64,000 nt of DNA from Ananas comosus (lineage: Eukaryota; Streptophyta; Magnoliopsida; Poales; Bromeliaceae), in NCBI RefSeq assembly GCF_001540865.1, contig NC_033622.1, forward strand, positions 12,530,797-12,594,796, given 5' to 3'. This document shows positions 51,854 to 63,061 of this stretch, piece by piece; the stretch's first letter is position 1; every line of letters begins with the position of its first letter. The position numbers and the translations under genes were made by a program. The notes beneath the pieces were generated by a model that worked only from the letters and a program-made list of their open reading frames with translations, was not told the DNA's origin and did not search any database.

Positions 51854-52249
51854 ATGGCTAACCTCAAGCCTTCAAATGCTTATATCTTTCTTCTATGTTT
51901 ACTCCTTGCTGGGGAAGCACTTCTGTCGGAGGCGAGGCACTTGACGGAAGAGAAGCACGAGAATGAAGAGTGTGGAACCGAATGCTCGACGAAAGGCATT
52001 AGCAGTAGTGATCGAAGCATACCCAGAGGAATTCACTCTCAGAAAGTGGATGAGCGCCATAAACCGATGGTCCCTACCGATGATACTCGGCCCACCGCAC
52101 CTGGGCACAGCCCAGGCATTGGTCATACTGTTGAAATCGAGCGCCGTCAACCGGTGGTGACTACCGATGGTAATCGGCCCACCTCGCATGGGCACAGCCC
52201 AGGCATTGGTCACACTGTTGAAACCAAAGTTGTGGGAAAAATGCCGTAG
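51854..52249 (+). CDS. CEP (C-terminally encoded peptide) hormone precursor with two CEP repeats (131 aa)
   Basis: A small secreted-peptide precursor. Residues about 8-27 form a hydrophobic signal peptide (IFLLCLLLAGEALLSEA), and a charged variable region follows. Two 15-residue repeats fit the CEP consensus DxRPTxPGxSPGxGH: residues 77-91, DTRPTAPGHSPGIGH, and residues 106-120, GNRPTSHGHSPGIGH. Known CEPs are cut out in the secretory pathway, hydroxylated on proline, and perceived by leucine-rich-repeat receptor kinases to control nitrogen demand and root growth. The first repeat is canonical. The second has Gly for the first Asp and His for the proline at position 7, one of the positions hydroxylated in studied CEPs. 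The tail after the last repeat is 11 residues. Intronless, as usual for the family. The ATG is the first after the TATA box. Confidence 0.88.
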   Translation: MANLKPSNAYIFLLCLLLAGEALLSEARHLTEEKHENEECGTECSTKGISSSDRSIPRGIHSQKVDERHKPMVPTDDTRPTAPGHSPGIGHTVEIERRQPVVTTDGNRPTSHGHSPGIGHTVETKVVGKMP

Positions 52250-52462
52250 AATAGGCATCAACTCAATGCCGCTTCGTCATTTCGAACAAAGAGATTCACT
52301 GTCTCTCCTTTGTATCCAAGAATTTGTATTTTCTGTGTCAGTATCTTCTATTTTTGAAAGTTTGTGTAGATCTTTGAATTAGTAAACTCTATGTAATCTT
52401 CAACTGATTAATGAAATTGTAAATAATCATATATTTATGAACTTGTAGAGTTCCCCCCTCAC

Positions 52463-52466
<4 letters not shown>

Positions 52467-52497
<31 letters not shown>
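52467..52497. repeat. Poly(T) tract of 31 bases
   Basis: An uninterrupted T run about 220 bases after the CEP stop codon. No retroposon body is evident beside it. Confidence 0.85.
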
Positions 52498-52500
<3 letters not shown>

Positions 52501-53775
52501 GGTTTCATCCTTGTGTAGTGATCTTTTGCTCATGAAAGATGATCAAATGACATGACATGTTTTGTATTACATAACATAATTCTGGGGTGTCAAATCCAAA
52601 TTAAAAAAGTGAAAAATGTAGCAGAACAAGTTCGTTTAACATAACCCATATATTACGTGCAAATAAGACAAGTTCCAATGGGGACTCCTAAGAAAGATGA
52701 ATATATTTGCTCATCATGCTAGTGTTCTTTGAATAAAAGGGCTTTATGTGTATAATATTATTATTAAGTACTCATGATTTATTCCTCCAATATGTAAAAT
52801 CTAACTTCTCGAGTAACCATTACATAAATATTCTCTTCCTAAGGAGTTTTCCGAAGGAAATTATTTTCTTTTAAGAACTAAATAAAACTATAGTTTCATT
52901 GTTGAATAGAGATACTATACAGATGGAGACTGTTTAGCTAGAAATTTTTACGGGAAAAATATTTTGTGTCTTCATAAATAGTTTTCAGTAAATTATGTAT
53001 TGGCGTTTTAGATTATACGTATGAATCAATTAAAGTCCTTAAAATTATTTGCGAGTTGTTGATCGGTATCCTAAACTATGAACAAAATCAACAAATAGAT
53101 TTGAATTCAAATCTCACTTCGTGTGGAAATAAAATGTATGTTCTAATTAATAAAGGGTATCTTAAAGAGGAGGAAAATAAAAGAAAAAAAAGAAGAGACC
53201 ACATGGTGTTTCTTGAACCCTGCTGCCTATGTTTTGGGCAATTCTTTTATTCCCTTTCCTTATTATTATTTTTGCCTAAACCAAAACATATTTTTACATA
53301 TGACTCCCTCAGAAACAATCTAAATGGAAACATAATAATATATCACACAAGTAATTAAATTCAACTATTATGGAAACGTCTCTGACCCTCCAAATTAATG
53401 GCCTATTTGGGTCAAACTCTTCTTTTGTGAAGTAGTGAAGTTCCTCTTGATCTCAACCACTTCCAATTAACTGTTGATAGGACATTTGGCGTTATTTTTA
53501 TAACAATGTAGTGGCAAGCTAATAAAGCTTCATTTTGCATTTGTTTTTTAATTAATGCTTGATTTGAGTAGTGATTAGATGAGTTTAAAATAATTGCATA
53601 AAGCTTATGCACTACAGCCATGTGGAGCACAAAAAAGAGAGGTGCTCAATTGTTCAGAGGGAAAGGGGAGGTTCCAGGAGCTTTGGAGCCAACCAAACAT
53701 TAGAGAGCAAAATGAAGCATAATCAGAACCACACAAAAGCACTAAAATAGAATGTTTATAACATGCTTTACGGGC

Positions 53776-53880
53776 CCTAGCGCAGACTGTATAATTGGTA
53801 TTCAAGATTTCAAATTCGAAACCTAGTTGCGTTATTTTTCTACCTCAGTTCATTTTTAACAAATAATGAATGAAACTTGC
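53776..53880 (+). mobile_element. SINE-like fragment, divergent subfamily
   Basis: The head reads GCGCAGACTGTATAATTGGT, the B-box-like region is ATTCGAAACCTAGTTGCG, and an AT-rich body ends ATGAATGAAACTTGCCGATC. The order of parts follows the SINE family but the sequence is diverged. Confidence 0.45.
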
Positions 53881-54069
53881 CGATCATGTAATTGTACAAT
53901 AAAACACCATCATCATCTTATAAAAATATGGATTTTTTTTTTTAATAGAAGTAGGGAGTTTGAACCATGTCCTCTCAAAAATATTTCTATCAGCAAAAAG
54001 TGTATCATAATTATGACCTATTAATTTTCTTATATAAAATCTTTCAAGTCACTTGCAATGGCATTTTTT

Positions 54070-54592
54070 CTACATGTTATCTAATGTAGATCTTCATCAT
54101 GTTAGAAATATCTTACTCTACNCATCGGGCTCGCAAGACGTTAATCTCCTATGAAGGATGGGAATACATTTTAAGATAGTGCTTCGCTTCTAGATCGAAC
54201 ACTTTCTGTTTTCGTTTCTTCAGCAATTTCAGAATTTTTCATAGTAATTTTTGTGTAAATTTATTTTTATTTAAATAACAAGATTTTGTTTCATAGTTTA
54301 ATCACAATCGCATTTTGTAGAGTAAGATATTTCTAACATGATGAAGATCTACATGTTATCTAATGTAGATCTTCATCATGTTAGAAATATCTTACTCTAC
54401 GAAATGCGATTGTGATTAAACTATGAAACAAAATCTTGTTATTTAAATAAAAATAAATTTACACAAAAATACTATGAAAAATTCTGAAATTGCTGAAGAA
54501 ACGAAAGCAGAAAGTGTTCGATCTGGAAGCGAAGTACTATCTTAAGACGTATTCCCGTCCTTCATAGGAAATTAACGTCTTGCGAGCACGAT
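54070..54592. repeat. Inverted repeat (arms about 215 bp) with a duplicated 52-bp centre and an N
   Basis: The left arm (about 54123-54340) and right arm (about 54372-54592) pair with a few per cent mismatch, mostly C/T transitions. The centre is AGATCTACATGTTATCTAAT-like. The 52 bases 54349-54400 are repeated exactly at 54070-54121, directly before the single N at 54122. Confidence 0.8.
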
Positions 54593-54778
54593 CGTGATAG
54601 AGATTGTCGAAAATTCTTTCAACATCCGACGATAAAAAGATTAATTAGAGAGAGTTAATAGAGAGAGAGAGAGGGACAGAGAAAAGCTTGTTTATATTTT
54701 TTTTTATCCTTTTATATTCGTAGGGAACATTCGACTTCACGGTCTTCTTTCGCAAAGTAGTAATAGATAGTTTTTTTT

Positions 54779-54967
54779 TTTTTTTTAGAGATAGGTAGCA
54801 TGCTACCCGTTTCGTTTATTTTATTTAGAAATAAACTTAACTGGAAATGTGAATCAACTAGAATTCGAACTTGGAACTTAACTGGAAATGTGAATCAACT
54901 AGGATTCGAACTTGGGTCTCGGGTATCAACCGCAAAGCCCTTTGTCATTTGCTCTTGGGACGGTCGG
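54779..54967 (-). mobile_element. SINE copy with internal 40-bp duplication
   Basis: Minus-strand family member with CCGACCGTCCCAAGAGCAAA head, GTTCGAATCCTAGTTGATTC box, and GGGTAGCATGCTACC hairpin tail. About 40 bases of its middle (containing CTAGTTGATTCACATTTCC) are present twice in tandem, making this copy longer than its relatives. Confidence 0.8.
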
Positions 54968-55221
54968 TAAGTAGTAATAGATAATTAATAAATGTATAAG
55001 CAGAAGAATAACTTAATAAATCAATAAATAAATAAGTAAAACCTAGTCATTATCTTCCTATCAAGCAAATAGAGGCGAAAATTAAAATAACTTTTACATT
55101 AGCTTTAATTCAGTTGATAGTTATTTTGAAACTGAAATTCAACGTCGGACAAAAAAATATACCATAAATAGAAAACAAATAAGCAAAATAGAGCAAAAAA
55201 AATGTACATAAATATTTCTTC

Positions 55222-55378
55222 TTTTTTTTGAGAGAGAGATAGGTAGCACGCTACTCGCTTCGTTTATTTCATTTAGAAATAAACTTAATTAGCTGAAAAT
55301 GTGAATCAACTAAAATTCGAACTTAGGTCTCAGGTACCAACCACCAAACCTTTTGCCACTTGCTCTAGGAACAGTCGG
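55222..55378 (-). mobile_element. SINE copy near 55.3 kb
   Basis: Minus-strand copy with head CCGACTGTTCCTAGAGCAAG, a B-box altered to GTTCGAATTTTAG, body TAAGTTTATTTCTAAATGAA, tail GCGAGTAGCGTGCTACCTAT and A-rich 3' end. Confidence 0.8.
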
Positions 55379-56018
55379 TTACATAAGTGTTTCTTAGTAA
55401 AAACATATAGAAGCTTCTTAACCTAATGCATAGTTTGAAATAAATAAGTAAAATTTAAGGTTTTACATTTAATTTTTCTTTTTTTTTTTGTCCAGCAACT
55501 CTCTGTTAAAACTTAACAATTTGTTAAGATATTTTATAGCTTATTATTTTGTAAATGATATATATTTAGATACCAATATCAACATTGCAGTATCTATGCG
55601 ACAAATAAACAAAAGAATAGAATGGGACCCAGCGAGTGATTATCCAACACAAATGACAACCAGCCATTGCAAAATCACAGATTAAGGAATATTCCCTTTT
55701 CCTTTTCCCTTTTTCCTTTTTTTAAAATATATGTACTAACACAAGTCAAAAAGTTATGGGGCTGCTAATTAATACGTAGATAACTTAAGAGAGATCACGC
55801 CCATCAAGTTGAATAAAATGGTGCAAATTGAGTGTCTATAGTTGTTTGTTAATTAATGTGCCTATTTGAATACAAGAGTGACAAATTTTTATGCAAATTT
55901 TTTTTTGGAGAAAAAGTGCTTGTATGTATGGGATCATTAACCCAAAGTTGAGCTTTCAAAAAGAATTTTCTCTTGAAAAAAAAAAATCTTTATATTAAGT
56001 GGTCTATGCATGACCCTC

Positions 56019-56318
56019 CATTACAACAAATTAAGTATGTTTTGAACGATCCTTTCTATACTATACTCTATTCTAACATCTTCAATATTTAGTATGTACT
56101 GACATCATAATTAAATATCACGAATAAATATTTTTTTATTAAATACTGGTAAAACTTTATTGACGCTATATTAAAGCGTCGGTATATTTATCGTGACATG
56201 TTTACTTAATGATTTTTTGCTTGACGCTTTTATAAGCGTCGGAATTATTTTTATCGATGCTTTAAAGCGTAGCTAGTTATTTTTTAACGTGTTCTTAATT
56301 TCAAGATTTGCTGTAGTG
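56019..56318. mobile_element. CACTA-type non-autonomous mini-element, 300 bp
   Basis: The left terminus is CATTACAACAAAT (one change from CACTACAACAAA). The right terminus on the other strand is CACTACAGCAAAT. The element is flanked by the 3-bp direct repeat CTC (56016-56018 and 56319-56321), the duplication size of CACTA elements. Inside, palindromic motifs like GACGCTTTTATAAGCGTC recur, as expected of subterminal transposase-binding repeats. No coding capacity. Confidence 0.75.
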
Positions 56319-56415
56319 CTCATTTTCAGTTAGATACAGTAAAACCTAAAATCATGGCCGGCTAGAAATAAATTAAAAAATAGATAAGTAAAAATTATTA
56401 ATCTATTTACGCGCA

Positions 56416-56447
<32 letters not shown>

Positions 56448-56448
<1 letters not shown>

Positions 56449-56577
56449 GGATAGAAAAATAACATGTTATCCACTTTGTTTATTTTTTATAAAAATAAAT
56501 TTAACTAAAAATATGAAACAACAATACAAGAACCTCTAATATTAATTATCAAGGCCATTGTCACTTGTAACTCCCTT
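56448..56577 (-). mobile_element. SINE copy, old and degenerate
   Basis: On the minus strand a weak head (GGAAGGGAGTTACAAGTG), a decayed B-box, body TTTAGTTAAATTTATTTTTA and a GGATAACATGTTATTTT hairpin remnant follow the family order. A (TTA)n tract abuts its 3' end. Confidence 0.5.
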
Positions 56578-56834
56578 CCAAAGAAGTGCTCGGCCTTCTT
56601 ATTTAACTTTGGGCCAATTAGATGGCTGTTTTTACTCTTTTAAGAAAAATATGACCATTTTTGGGTTCAAATTTGTAAATACTCCTGAAAATGCATGCAG
56701 ATCACTGCAATCCTATGTATACACAAAGGCTGAGCGTACGTGCAAATATACATAACAATTAAAAATAAATCAAGAATGATTTAAAATTCGAAAATAACTT
56801 ATATTTTTATTGGCTCTCCTTCCTAATTCTTTAA

Positions 56835-57438
56835 GGCTTCGTTTCGTTCGGGTATAAATAAGAACTATTTATTCCAGAGAAAAATACAAGTTTAGCTATA
56901 AGCGAGAACTAGACCAATTTTACGTTTGGATGAAAATTAGGTTATTTCGGAAAATAAGAAAAATAACGTTTAGATAGGAAACATGTAATGAGAAGAATAG
57001 TGGGTAGTTATAAATAGAAAATAATGATATTATCCATCTTATTATATGTAAATTTGAATTTTTAAATTTTACATTTATAATTTATGATTTTAAATTTTTA
57101 AATTTGAAATTAAATTTAAAATTTAAATTCTTAAAATTTTAAATTCAAGACCAAATTTAAATTAAAAAAAAATAAAATATCAAATTAAAATTTAAAAATT
57201 TTTAAATATCAAATATTAAATATTAAATATTAAATTTTATATTATAAATTTTAATTTTGAGATTATAAATTTTAAATATTAAAAATTAAAATTCTAATTT
57301 AAAATAAAATTCTTTTTCCTTCTATAGAGAGAGAGGGAATAAGGGGTAGGAACAAACTTCGAACCAACCAAAATTGGTGTTTGGGTACAAAAGGGGGATA
57401 AGGCCCTTATCCTCCCTCTTGTACCCAATCCAAACACC
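56835..57438. mobile_element. AT-rich MITE with terminal hairpins
   Basis: The left end reads GGCTTCGTTTCGTTCGGGTA followed by a palindrome AATAAATAAGAACTATTTATT. The right end is a strong hairpin at 57376-57438, with arms GGTGTTTGGGTACAAAAGGG and CCTCTTGTACCCAATCCAAA around GGATAAGGCCCTTATCC. The core is almost pure A/T like the 1299-2234 element. Non-coding. Confidence 0.5.
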
Positions 57439-58904
57439 ACCGGAAGATAAATAGAGAATATGGACAACAAAATATTTTAAAATTAAATAGAAAAATATAT
57501 ATTTTTTTCATCCGATATCTGTTAGTGAGAAAATTAAATTAAAGTATTAAATAGAAAAATAAATTTTTTCCACCAGTTATCTATTAAAGAAAAAAATAAA
57601 TTAAAAGAAATAATTTGTATTCATTTCCAACAATTTCTATTCTTATCTTTACGTATTCATCTTATATTTGAAATTTTGAAAAGAATTTATCGATAGATTG
57701 AAATTTTAATCATTATTTAGAAAAAAATATTTTGAAATTAAATAGAGAAATAATTTATATTTAAATACTTATTTGAAAAGAAAAAATATTTTGAAATTAA
57801 AAATATTTTTTTTGCACTCGTTATCTTAGTTGAAAGTTTGTTTGTTACGTATCATTTATTATTTATTCATTTTCAGAAAAAAATAAATTAAAATTTATTT
57901 GTTATGTATTCATTCTTATTTTGAACTGTTTCTATTCTTATCATTATATTTGGAATTTTAAAATGGATCTATCGACAGACCGAAATTTGAAATATGTGCT
58001 TTTATATATAACATAGATAGATATTTGTTCAACATTAGGATTAGCTAATTTTCTATATCACCTTTCAAAATTTTGAATTTTATCATCCAACCTTTCAGTT
58101 TGTTGATTTAAGTATTTTGACTTCAAAATTTAAGCTTTTTTTTTATTTTAATAAATATATAATTATAAGAATTGTATAAAGTATATTAATTAAACCTATA
58201 AAGATAAATGACATATTCAAAATTTATAATCAAGTATTGTTGACCCATTCAAATCAAAATAGTAAAATTGAAATTTTAAAAGATTGAATAATCGATTAAG
58301 GCTTAATTTGGTATTGAGTTCTATCTAACGCTATTAGATAAAATGAGGTTGGATAAAGTATATAGGGATATGTTTCCGTGTTCTCCGGTGGTTCTGTAGA
58401 AAATATTTCGTAAATAACTCATCATGACATGCGAAACGCAATATTACATACAAAAATAAATATAATATTTTTCGATCGTACTTTCTTATCGCACGTAACG
58501 TAATTTCCTTACAATCCCAAACAAAATCTAAAAATGATACATAATTTAAATAAATTCTAAAAATGATACATAATTTAAATAGATTCTGCATACTTTTTAG
58601 CTGAGAATAAAAAATATATATATATATATATAATTATAATATATTTTTTATTTTTTAAAATTTTAAAAGTTATATTCAAATCACACATTAGCGGATAGTC
58701 ATCAACGTAGATTTGGTCAACCTCATCACTTCCCTCGGATTCTCCTCCATCAACGGCCATCAAAGCATCCCACACGCTTGATCGAACGGTCCAGATTACA
58801 CCACCGCCCGAAGTGGCCTCCCTAATTAATCTCCAAATCTCTCTCTCTCTGCCTCTCTCTCTCTTCACCTCTCTCCACGACCTTTTCTCTCTCCCCAACC
58901 CAAT

Positions 58905-61900
58905 ATGCAACAACCTACGGCGGCGGCGGCGGCGGCGGCGGCGGGAGGATCTGAGACGCAGCGGCCGCCGCAGTGGGGGACGATGCAGTACCCGGCGGCG
59001 GCGACGATGGTGATGCCACACCAGATGTTGCCGGCAGTGGCGGCGCCGCCGCAGCTTGCGCAGCATTTCATGCCCTTCCACCAGCCCCCGCCGCCGCCGC
59101 AGCCGCAGCAGCAGCAGCACTACCACCACCACCCGGCGGCGGCTGCGGCGGCGAACGGCGGCGGTGGGGACGAGAATAAGACGATCTGGGTCGGGGACCT
59201 CCTCTACTGGATGGAAGAGAACTACCTCCACAATTGCTTCGGCCACACCGGCGAGGTTAGGGTTTCCATAAAATCCCCTCCGCTTCTCGTCGTTGATGTC
59301 TTAACCCTAGATCTTATGTATGTTTAAGAGAATTATTTTGTTGATTATAGTTGATCTGGTATAAACAGAAAAGATGGATTGGTTTATAATTGATCAGCAC
59401 AACACTATTTATGAGCCTGGAATAAGAAAAGGTCATTTCTTTTTTATCTTTTTGGCACCCAAAAATGGGAAGTGTAATTTTAGACAGGTAGTTCACTGCT
59501 TAATAGCACTTTTTACTATAATGTGAATCAAAGAAATGAATGTGGATAATTGACCTGAAAAATGATAATCGTGTCTCAGTTCGCATGTAAAATCGTCGAG
59601 ATCTATTAAATCAGCATTGACAAGTGAAACTTTTGATGTAAGAGCTATCTAGATCAGTGGATTTACGCTTTGCTTTTTGGGTCATCGATTTCTTTGATTA
59701 TCACATTCCCCAATCTCTTTGACTAGTGGAAGGTTATAATCATGGAAAGTGGAAAATGAGTCAGATCGGTTAATCATGAATAGCGTTAAACTGATAAAAT
59801 CTGGGCGACAGAGAGAACATTAACTATCAAACCATAATGATATTTTAGGCATCATGATGAAAATGCTTGTGGGAGAGCAATTAGCTAATATTTCTTACCT
59901 TGCTTGATATGGTCAATAAGTATCTCCATTTCATAGAAATGTGATTTGATAATTACAATAGAAGTCAATTGGAATGGTAATAAGGTTTCTCAAACTAATC
60001 TTGCAACTTCACTATTTGCGTCAATTCACAATATTATGTTCATGATTTCCATAAAATTGTGCAGTACTTTATTTCATAGTACTATGTCTTTCTACGTGAC
60101 GATAAATCAAATTTGGCACTCTTTCGTTCCTTATATTTTCTGTTGTTGTATTTCACTTGAAGATGAAGTTAATTTCTTCTCCTTATGACTAGTTTAAGCA
60201 TTTTGTAGGTTGTAACAATTAAAGTAATTCGCAATAAGCAAACTGGACAGTCGGAAGGATATGGTTTTGTAGAGTTTTATACACGTGCAGCAGCTGAAAA
60301 AGTATTGCATAGCTTTGCTGGTCATATAATGCCCAACACAGATCAGCCCTTTAGGTTAAATTGGGCATCGTTCAGCATGGGAGAGAGGCGTTCAGATGTT
60401 TCTTCCGATTACTCCATATTTGTAGGCGATCTAGCTTCTGATGTCAATGATGCAACACTGCAAGAAACTTTTTCCAGCAAATATTCTTCTGTAAAAGGCG
60501 CAAAAGTTGTTATTGATGCGACAACTGGCCGTTCAAAGGGTTATGGATTCGTGAGGTTTGGAAATGACGAGGAGAAGACACGTGCCATGTCTGAAATGAA
60601 CGGAGTGTATTGCTCCAGTCGGCCAATGCGTATTGGCCCTGCAACTCCCAGAAAGTCTTCAGGTGAGTGCAAGTTTTGCTATTTTATTCTCATTTCAGCC
60701 ATACCTGCAAATACATCAAGTACTTCAAAAGTTTGAACTACCATGGATGCTTCTGTAAATCCGAAAATGCCCTTTCTGCAGGGTATTAATGAAAATCGCT
60801 TGTGATCTGACTTACTATTTTTTGTGGACTTTCATCCTCACTCTGATTTTCAATTATTTTTTTTACATTTCTGTTTCATATCTGAATATACTATGTGATT
60901 CCGTTTTGTTTTTTACCCTCAGTTTCAACTCATTACATATCCTTACTAACGTCAAGTTTTGCTTGCAATCACTAATATTACATTCTCTATCTTCTTCTTC
61001 TTCTTCTTCTTTTGGTTCTAACAATCATTTAACCGCAGGTGGGTCTGGATCCAATGGTGCATCAGCACAGTCAGATGGCGATTCAACAAACACAACAGTA
61101 AATCCTTTGCTCTTGTCTGCTAAGTTACCGTTCTGCCATTTATATTATCACTTTTGTAGGTATTTGTTGGAGGTCTCGACCCATATGTCAGTGAAGATGA
61201 TCTTAGGCAGGCCTTTTCTCAATATGGTGACATTGCTTCTGTCAAAATTCCAGCTGGTAAACAATGTGGGTTTGTGCAATTCGTTCAGAGGTATATTCTA
61301 TTAACTTCTTGATTATGTCTATCCTCTACTTTTTCTCCTTTTAAGGCTACTTTTTTGCATTCTTATCAACACAGAACCCCAATAATGCACGTTTTGTTTG
61401 TTTTGGTAGAACACATGCTGAAGCAGCATTACAAGGTTTGAATGGAGCAGTAATTGGGAAGCAGGCTGTTCGTCTTTCATGGGGTCGCAACCCAGCAAAT
61501 AAACAGGTATAGCTTGTAAGGTCTACTTTCACCTCTAATAGGTGCTGGATATATTCATTTGATGGGATAATGTTAAACTCAGTAGCTAAATATATTTAGA
61601 CCATTATGCAAGGATTTAAGTACTGTGGCACAGTACGGCACAGTGCATGCCGGGCCATGCCGATGAGTGTTGGTCACAATAAATACATAGGTGCCAACAC
61701 ATAATGACATGATTTTTTTTTTAATAAGAAAAATTTCTAATTGTTTATTATGTATCTTTATCAATTTTTTTGAACTTTATTGAGAAAATTACTTACTAGT
61801 TTAAAGAAAAAAGGATTTTGAGCTATGCCATCGGCACAGGGGCTATATCGTGCCGGTATCTTGTTGGCATGATACAACACTATGGATATGGTCCGTAACG

Positions 61901-62204
61901 ATGGGCACTTGAATTCTTGCTATTATAGAATGGTATGTTATCTATATACCTATTATTTTGTCATATAAATGAAAATCCAGCATTTGCTCACTTGTTTTGC
62001 CCTCTTATTACATTATTTTTTTAATTCATCATTTATTCTTTTTTGCAGATAAGGGCTGATGTTGGTAATCAGTGGAATGGTATGTATTATGGGCCGCAGT
62101 TCTACAATGGATACAGTTATGCCTCACCTTTTCCGGATCCGAGCATGTATGCTGCTGCATATGGGGCTTATCCCTTCTACCGGAATCAACAACAGGTGAG
62201 CTGA
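58905..62204 (+). CDS. RBP45/47-type RNA-binding protein with three RRMs (415 aa, 6 exons)
   Basis: Exons: 58905-59255, 60209-60662, 61039-61097, 61160-61290, 61410-61506 and 62049-62204, all GT-AG and in frame. The N-terminal region is low complexity: an Ala run encoded by (GCG)n (residues 6-13), then Pro-, Gln- and His-rich stretches. Three RNA recognition motifs follow. RRM1: RNP2 IWVGDL (94-99) and RNP1 EGYGFVEF (133-140). RRM2: IFVGDL (from 187) and KGYGFVRF (227-234). RRM3: VFVGGL (289-294) and CGFVQF. The family binds oligo(U)/poly(A)-rich RNA in the plant nucleus and stress granules and helps in mRNA maturation. The tail is Tyr/Gly-rich, ending YPFYRNQQQVS. Stop TGA at 62202-62204. 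Intron 1 is 953 bp and intron 5 carries a transposon-like insertion. Length is normal. Confidence 0.92.
61609..61920. mobile_element. TIR-bearing element in RBP45 intron 5
   Basis: The left end GCAAGGATTTAAGTACTGTG and the right end, on the other strand, GCAAGAATTCAAGTGCCCAT are imperfect inverted repeats. The interior has GGCACAGTACGGCACAGTGC-type phrases near the left and CATCGGCAC/GTGCCGGTATC near the right. Non-coding, about 312 bp. The flanking duplication is short or unclear. Confidence 0.5.
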
Positions 62205-63061
62205 AGAGACTGCAAATAAAGAGAGTAGGAGAGAGAATGAGAACTCATTTGAACCGGCATAGTTGTGGCCTCCAAAGATCAGTGGATGGGCCTTAGCGTG
62301 AGTTAGAGGTAGTGACTGGTTGTGTACAGTACATTTCCATGGCTAGCACTTCTAAGGTTTCATTTTACTCGGAATTTTCCTGTCAACTTAAAAATTTTGA
62401 CTCGCTGGTGAAATTAATTAAACTTAGAGCTATTTAATCCTGTTTGTGTGCCTCAATTTTCATGGTCATACCGTTATTGTCTTATGTTTTGGAGAAGTTC
62501 AAATGTTGCTTATGCTTGTAATCCGCTAGTTCCTCACTAGTAGACTGCTTTTATTAAAGATTTTATGGCTCTTCTAATCATTATTGGGCAGCTGACAAAG
62601 ATGCATCAGAAATTAACAACCTCATCTACTCAAATTGTGCCCTTTGATGTGTCATGTTTTGTCGATCATCTTTAGCTTTTGGTTTGTGATTTTAAAATTG
62701 GTGTGGTACGAACCATTAGGAGTGATACTTCAGTGAGATGAAAATTTACTGCAGCTGCGAAGTTTATGAAGATGAATAACTGAGACACGGTTAGCTAATG
62801 TAAAGATCACTCGATTACCATTATGTGAGCCCCATGATGTGTAGGAAAACAGAGCCCTGCAGTTCTTTGGATATGCAATTTCTTGTCGCATAGATGGATT
62901 CATAGAAGGAACAGAAAACATATATCTTTGAAGTAATTAAAAATGTTAGACAATATCTGATGAACATTTGTATAATGACCTTTAGTCACTGATCAAACAG
63001 GTTTCATTGTCACACATCTCTCATAAGTCCAAGTTCTTTATTGATTAGCTGCTGAGTTTAG
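62205..63061. other. Convergent 3' regions of RBP45 and the SCPL gene
   Basis: No coding region. The first 400 bases are probably RBP45 3' UTR and the last 150 the 3' UTR of the minus-strand carboxypeptidase gene. Nothing else recognised. Confidence 0.6.

Larger units (their letters stand above)
52250..58904. other. Repeat-rich intergenic region between CEP and RBP45
   Basis: No coding region found in 6.6 kb. It holds SINE copies (53776-53880, 54779-54967, 55222-55378, 56448-56577), an inverted repeat (54070-54592), a CACTA-type mini-element (56019-56318), a MITE (56835-57438), a (TTA)n tract (about 56418-56448) and an (AT)n tract (about 58614-58632). From about 58690 it becomes GC-richer and holds the CT-rich leader of RBP45 (58838-58893). 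Confidence 0.65.
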
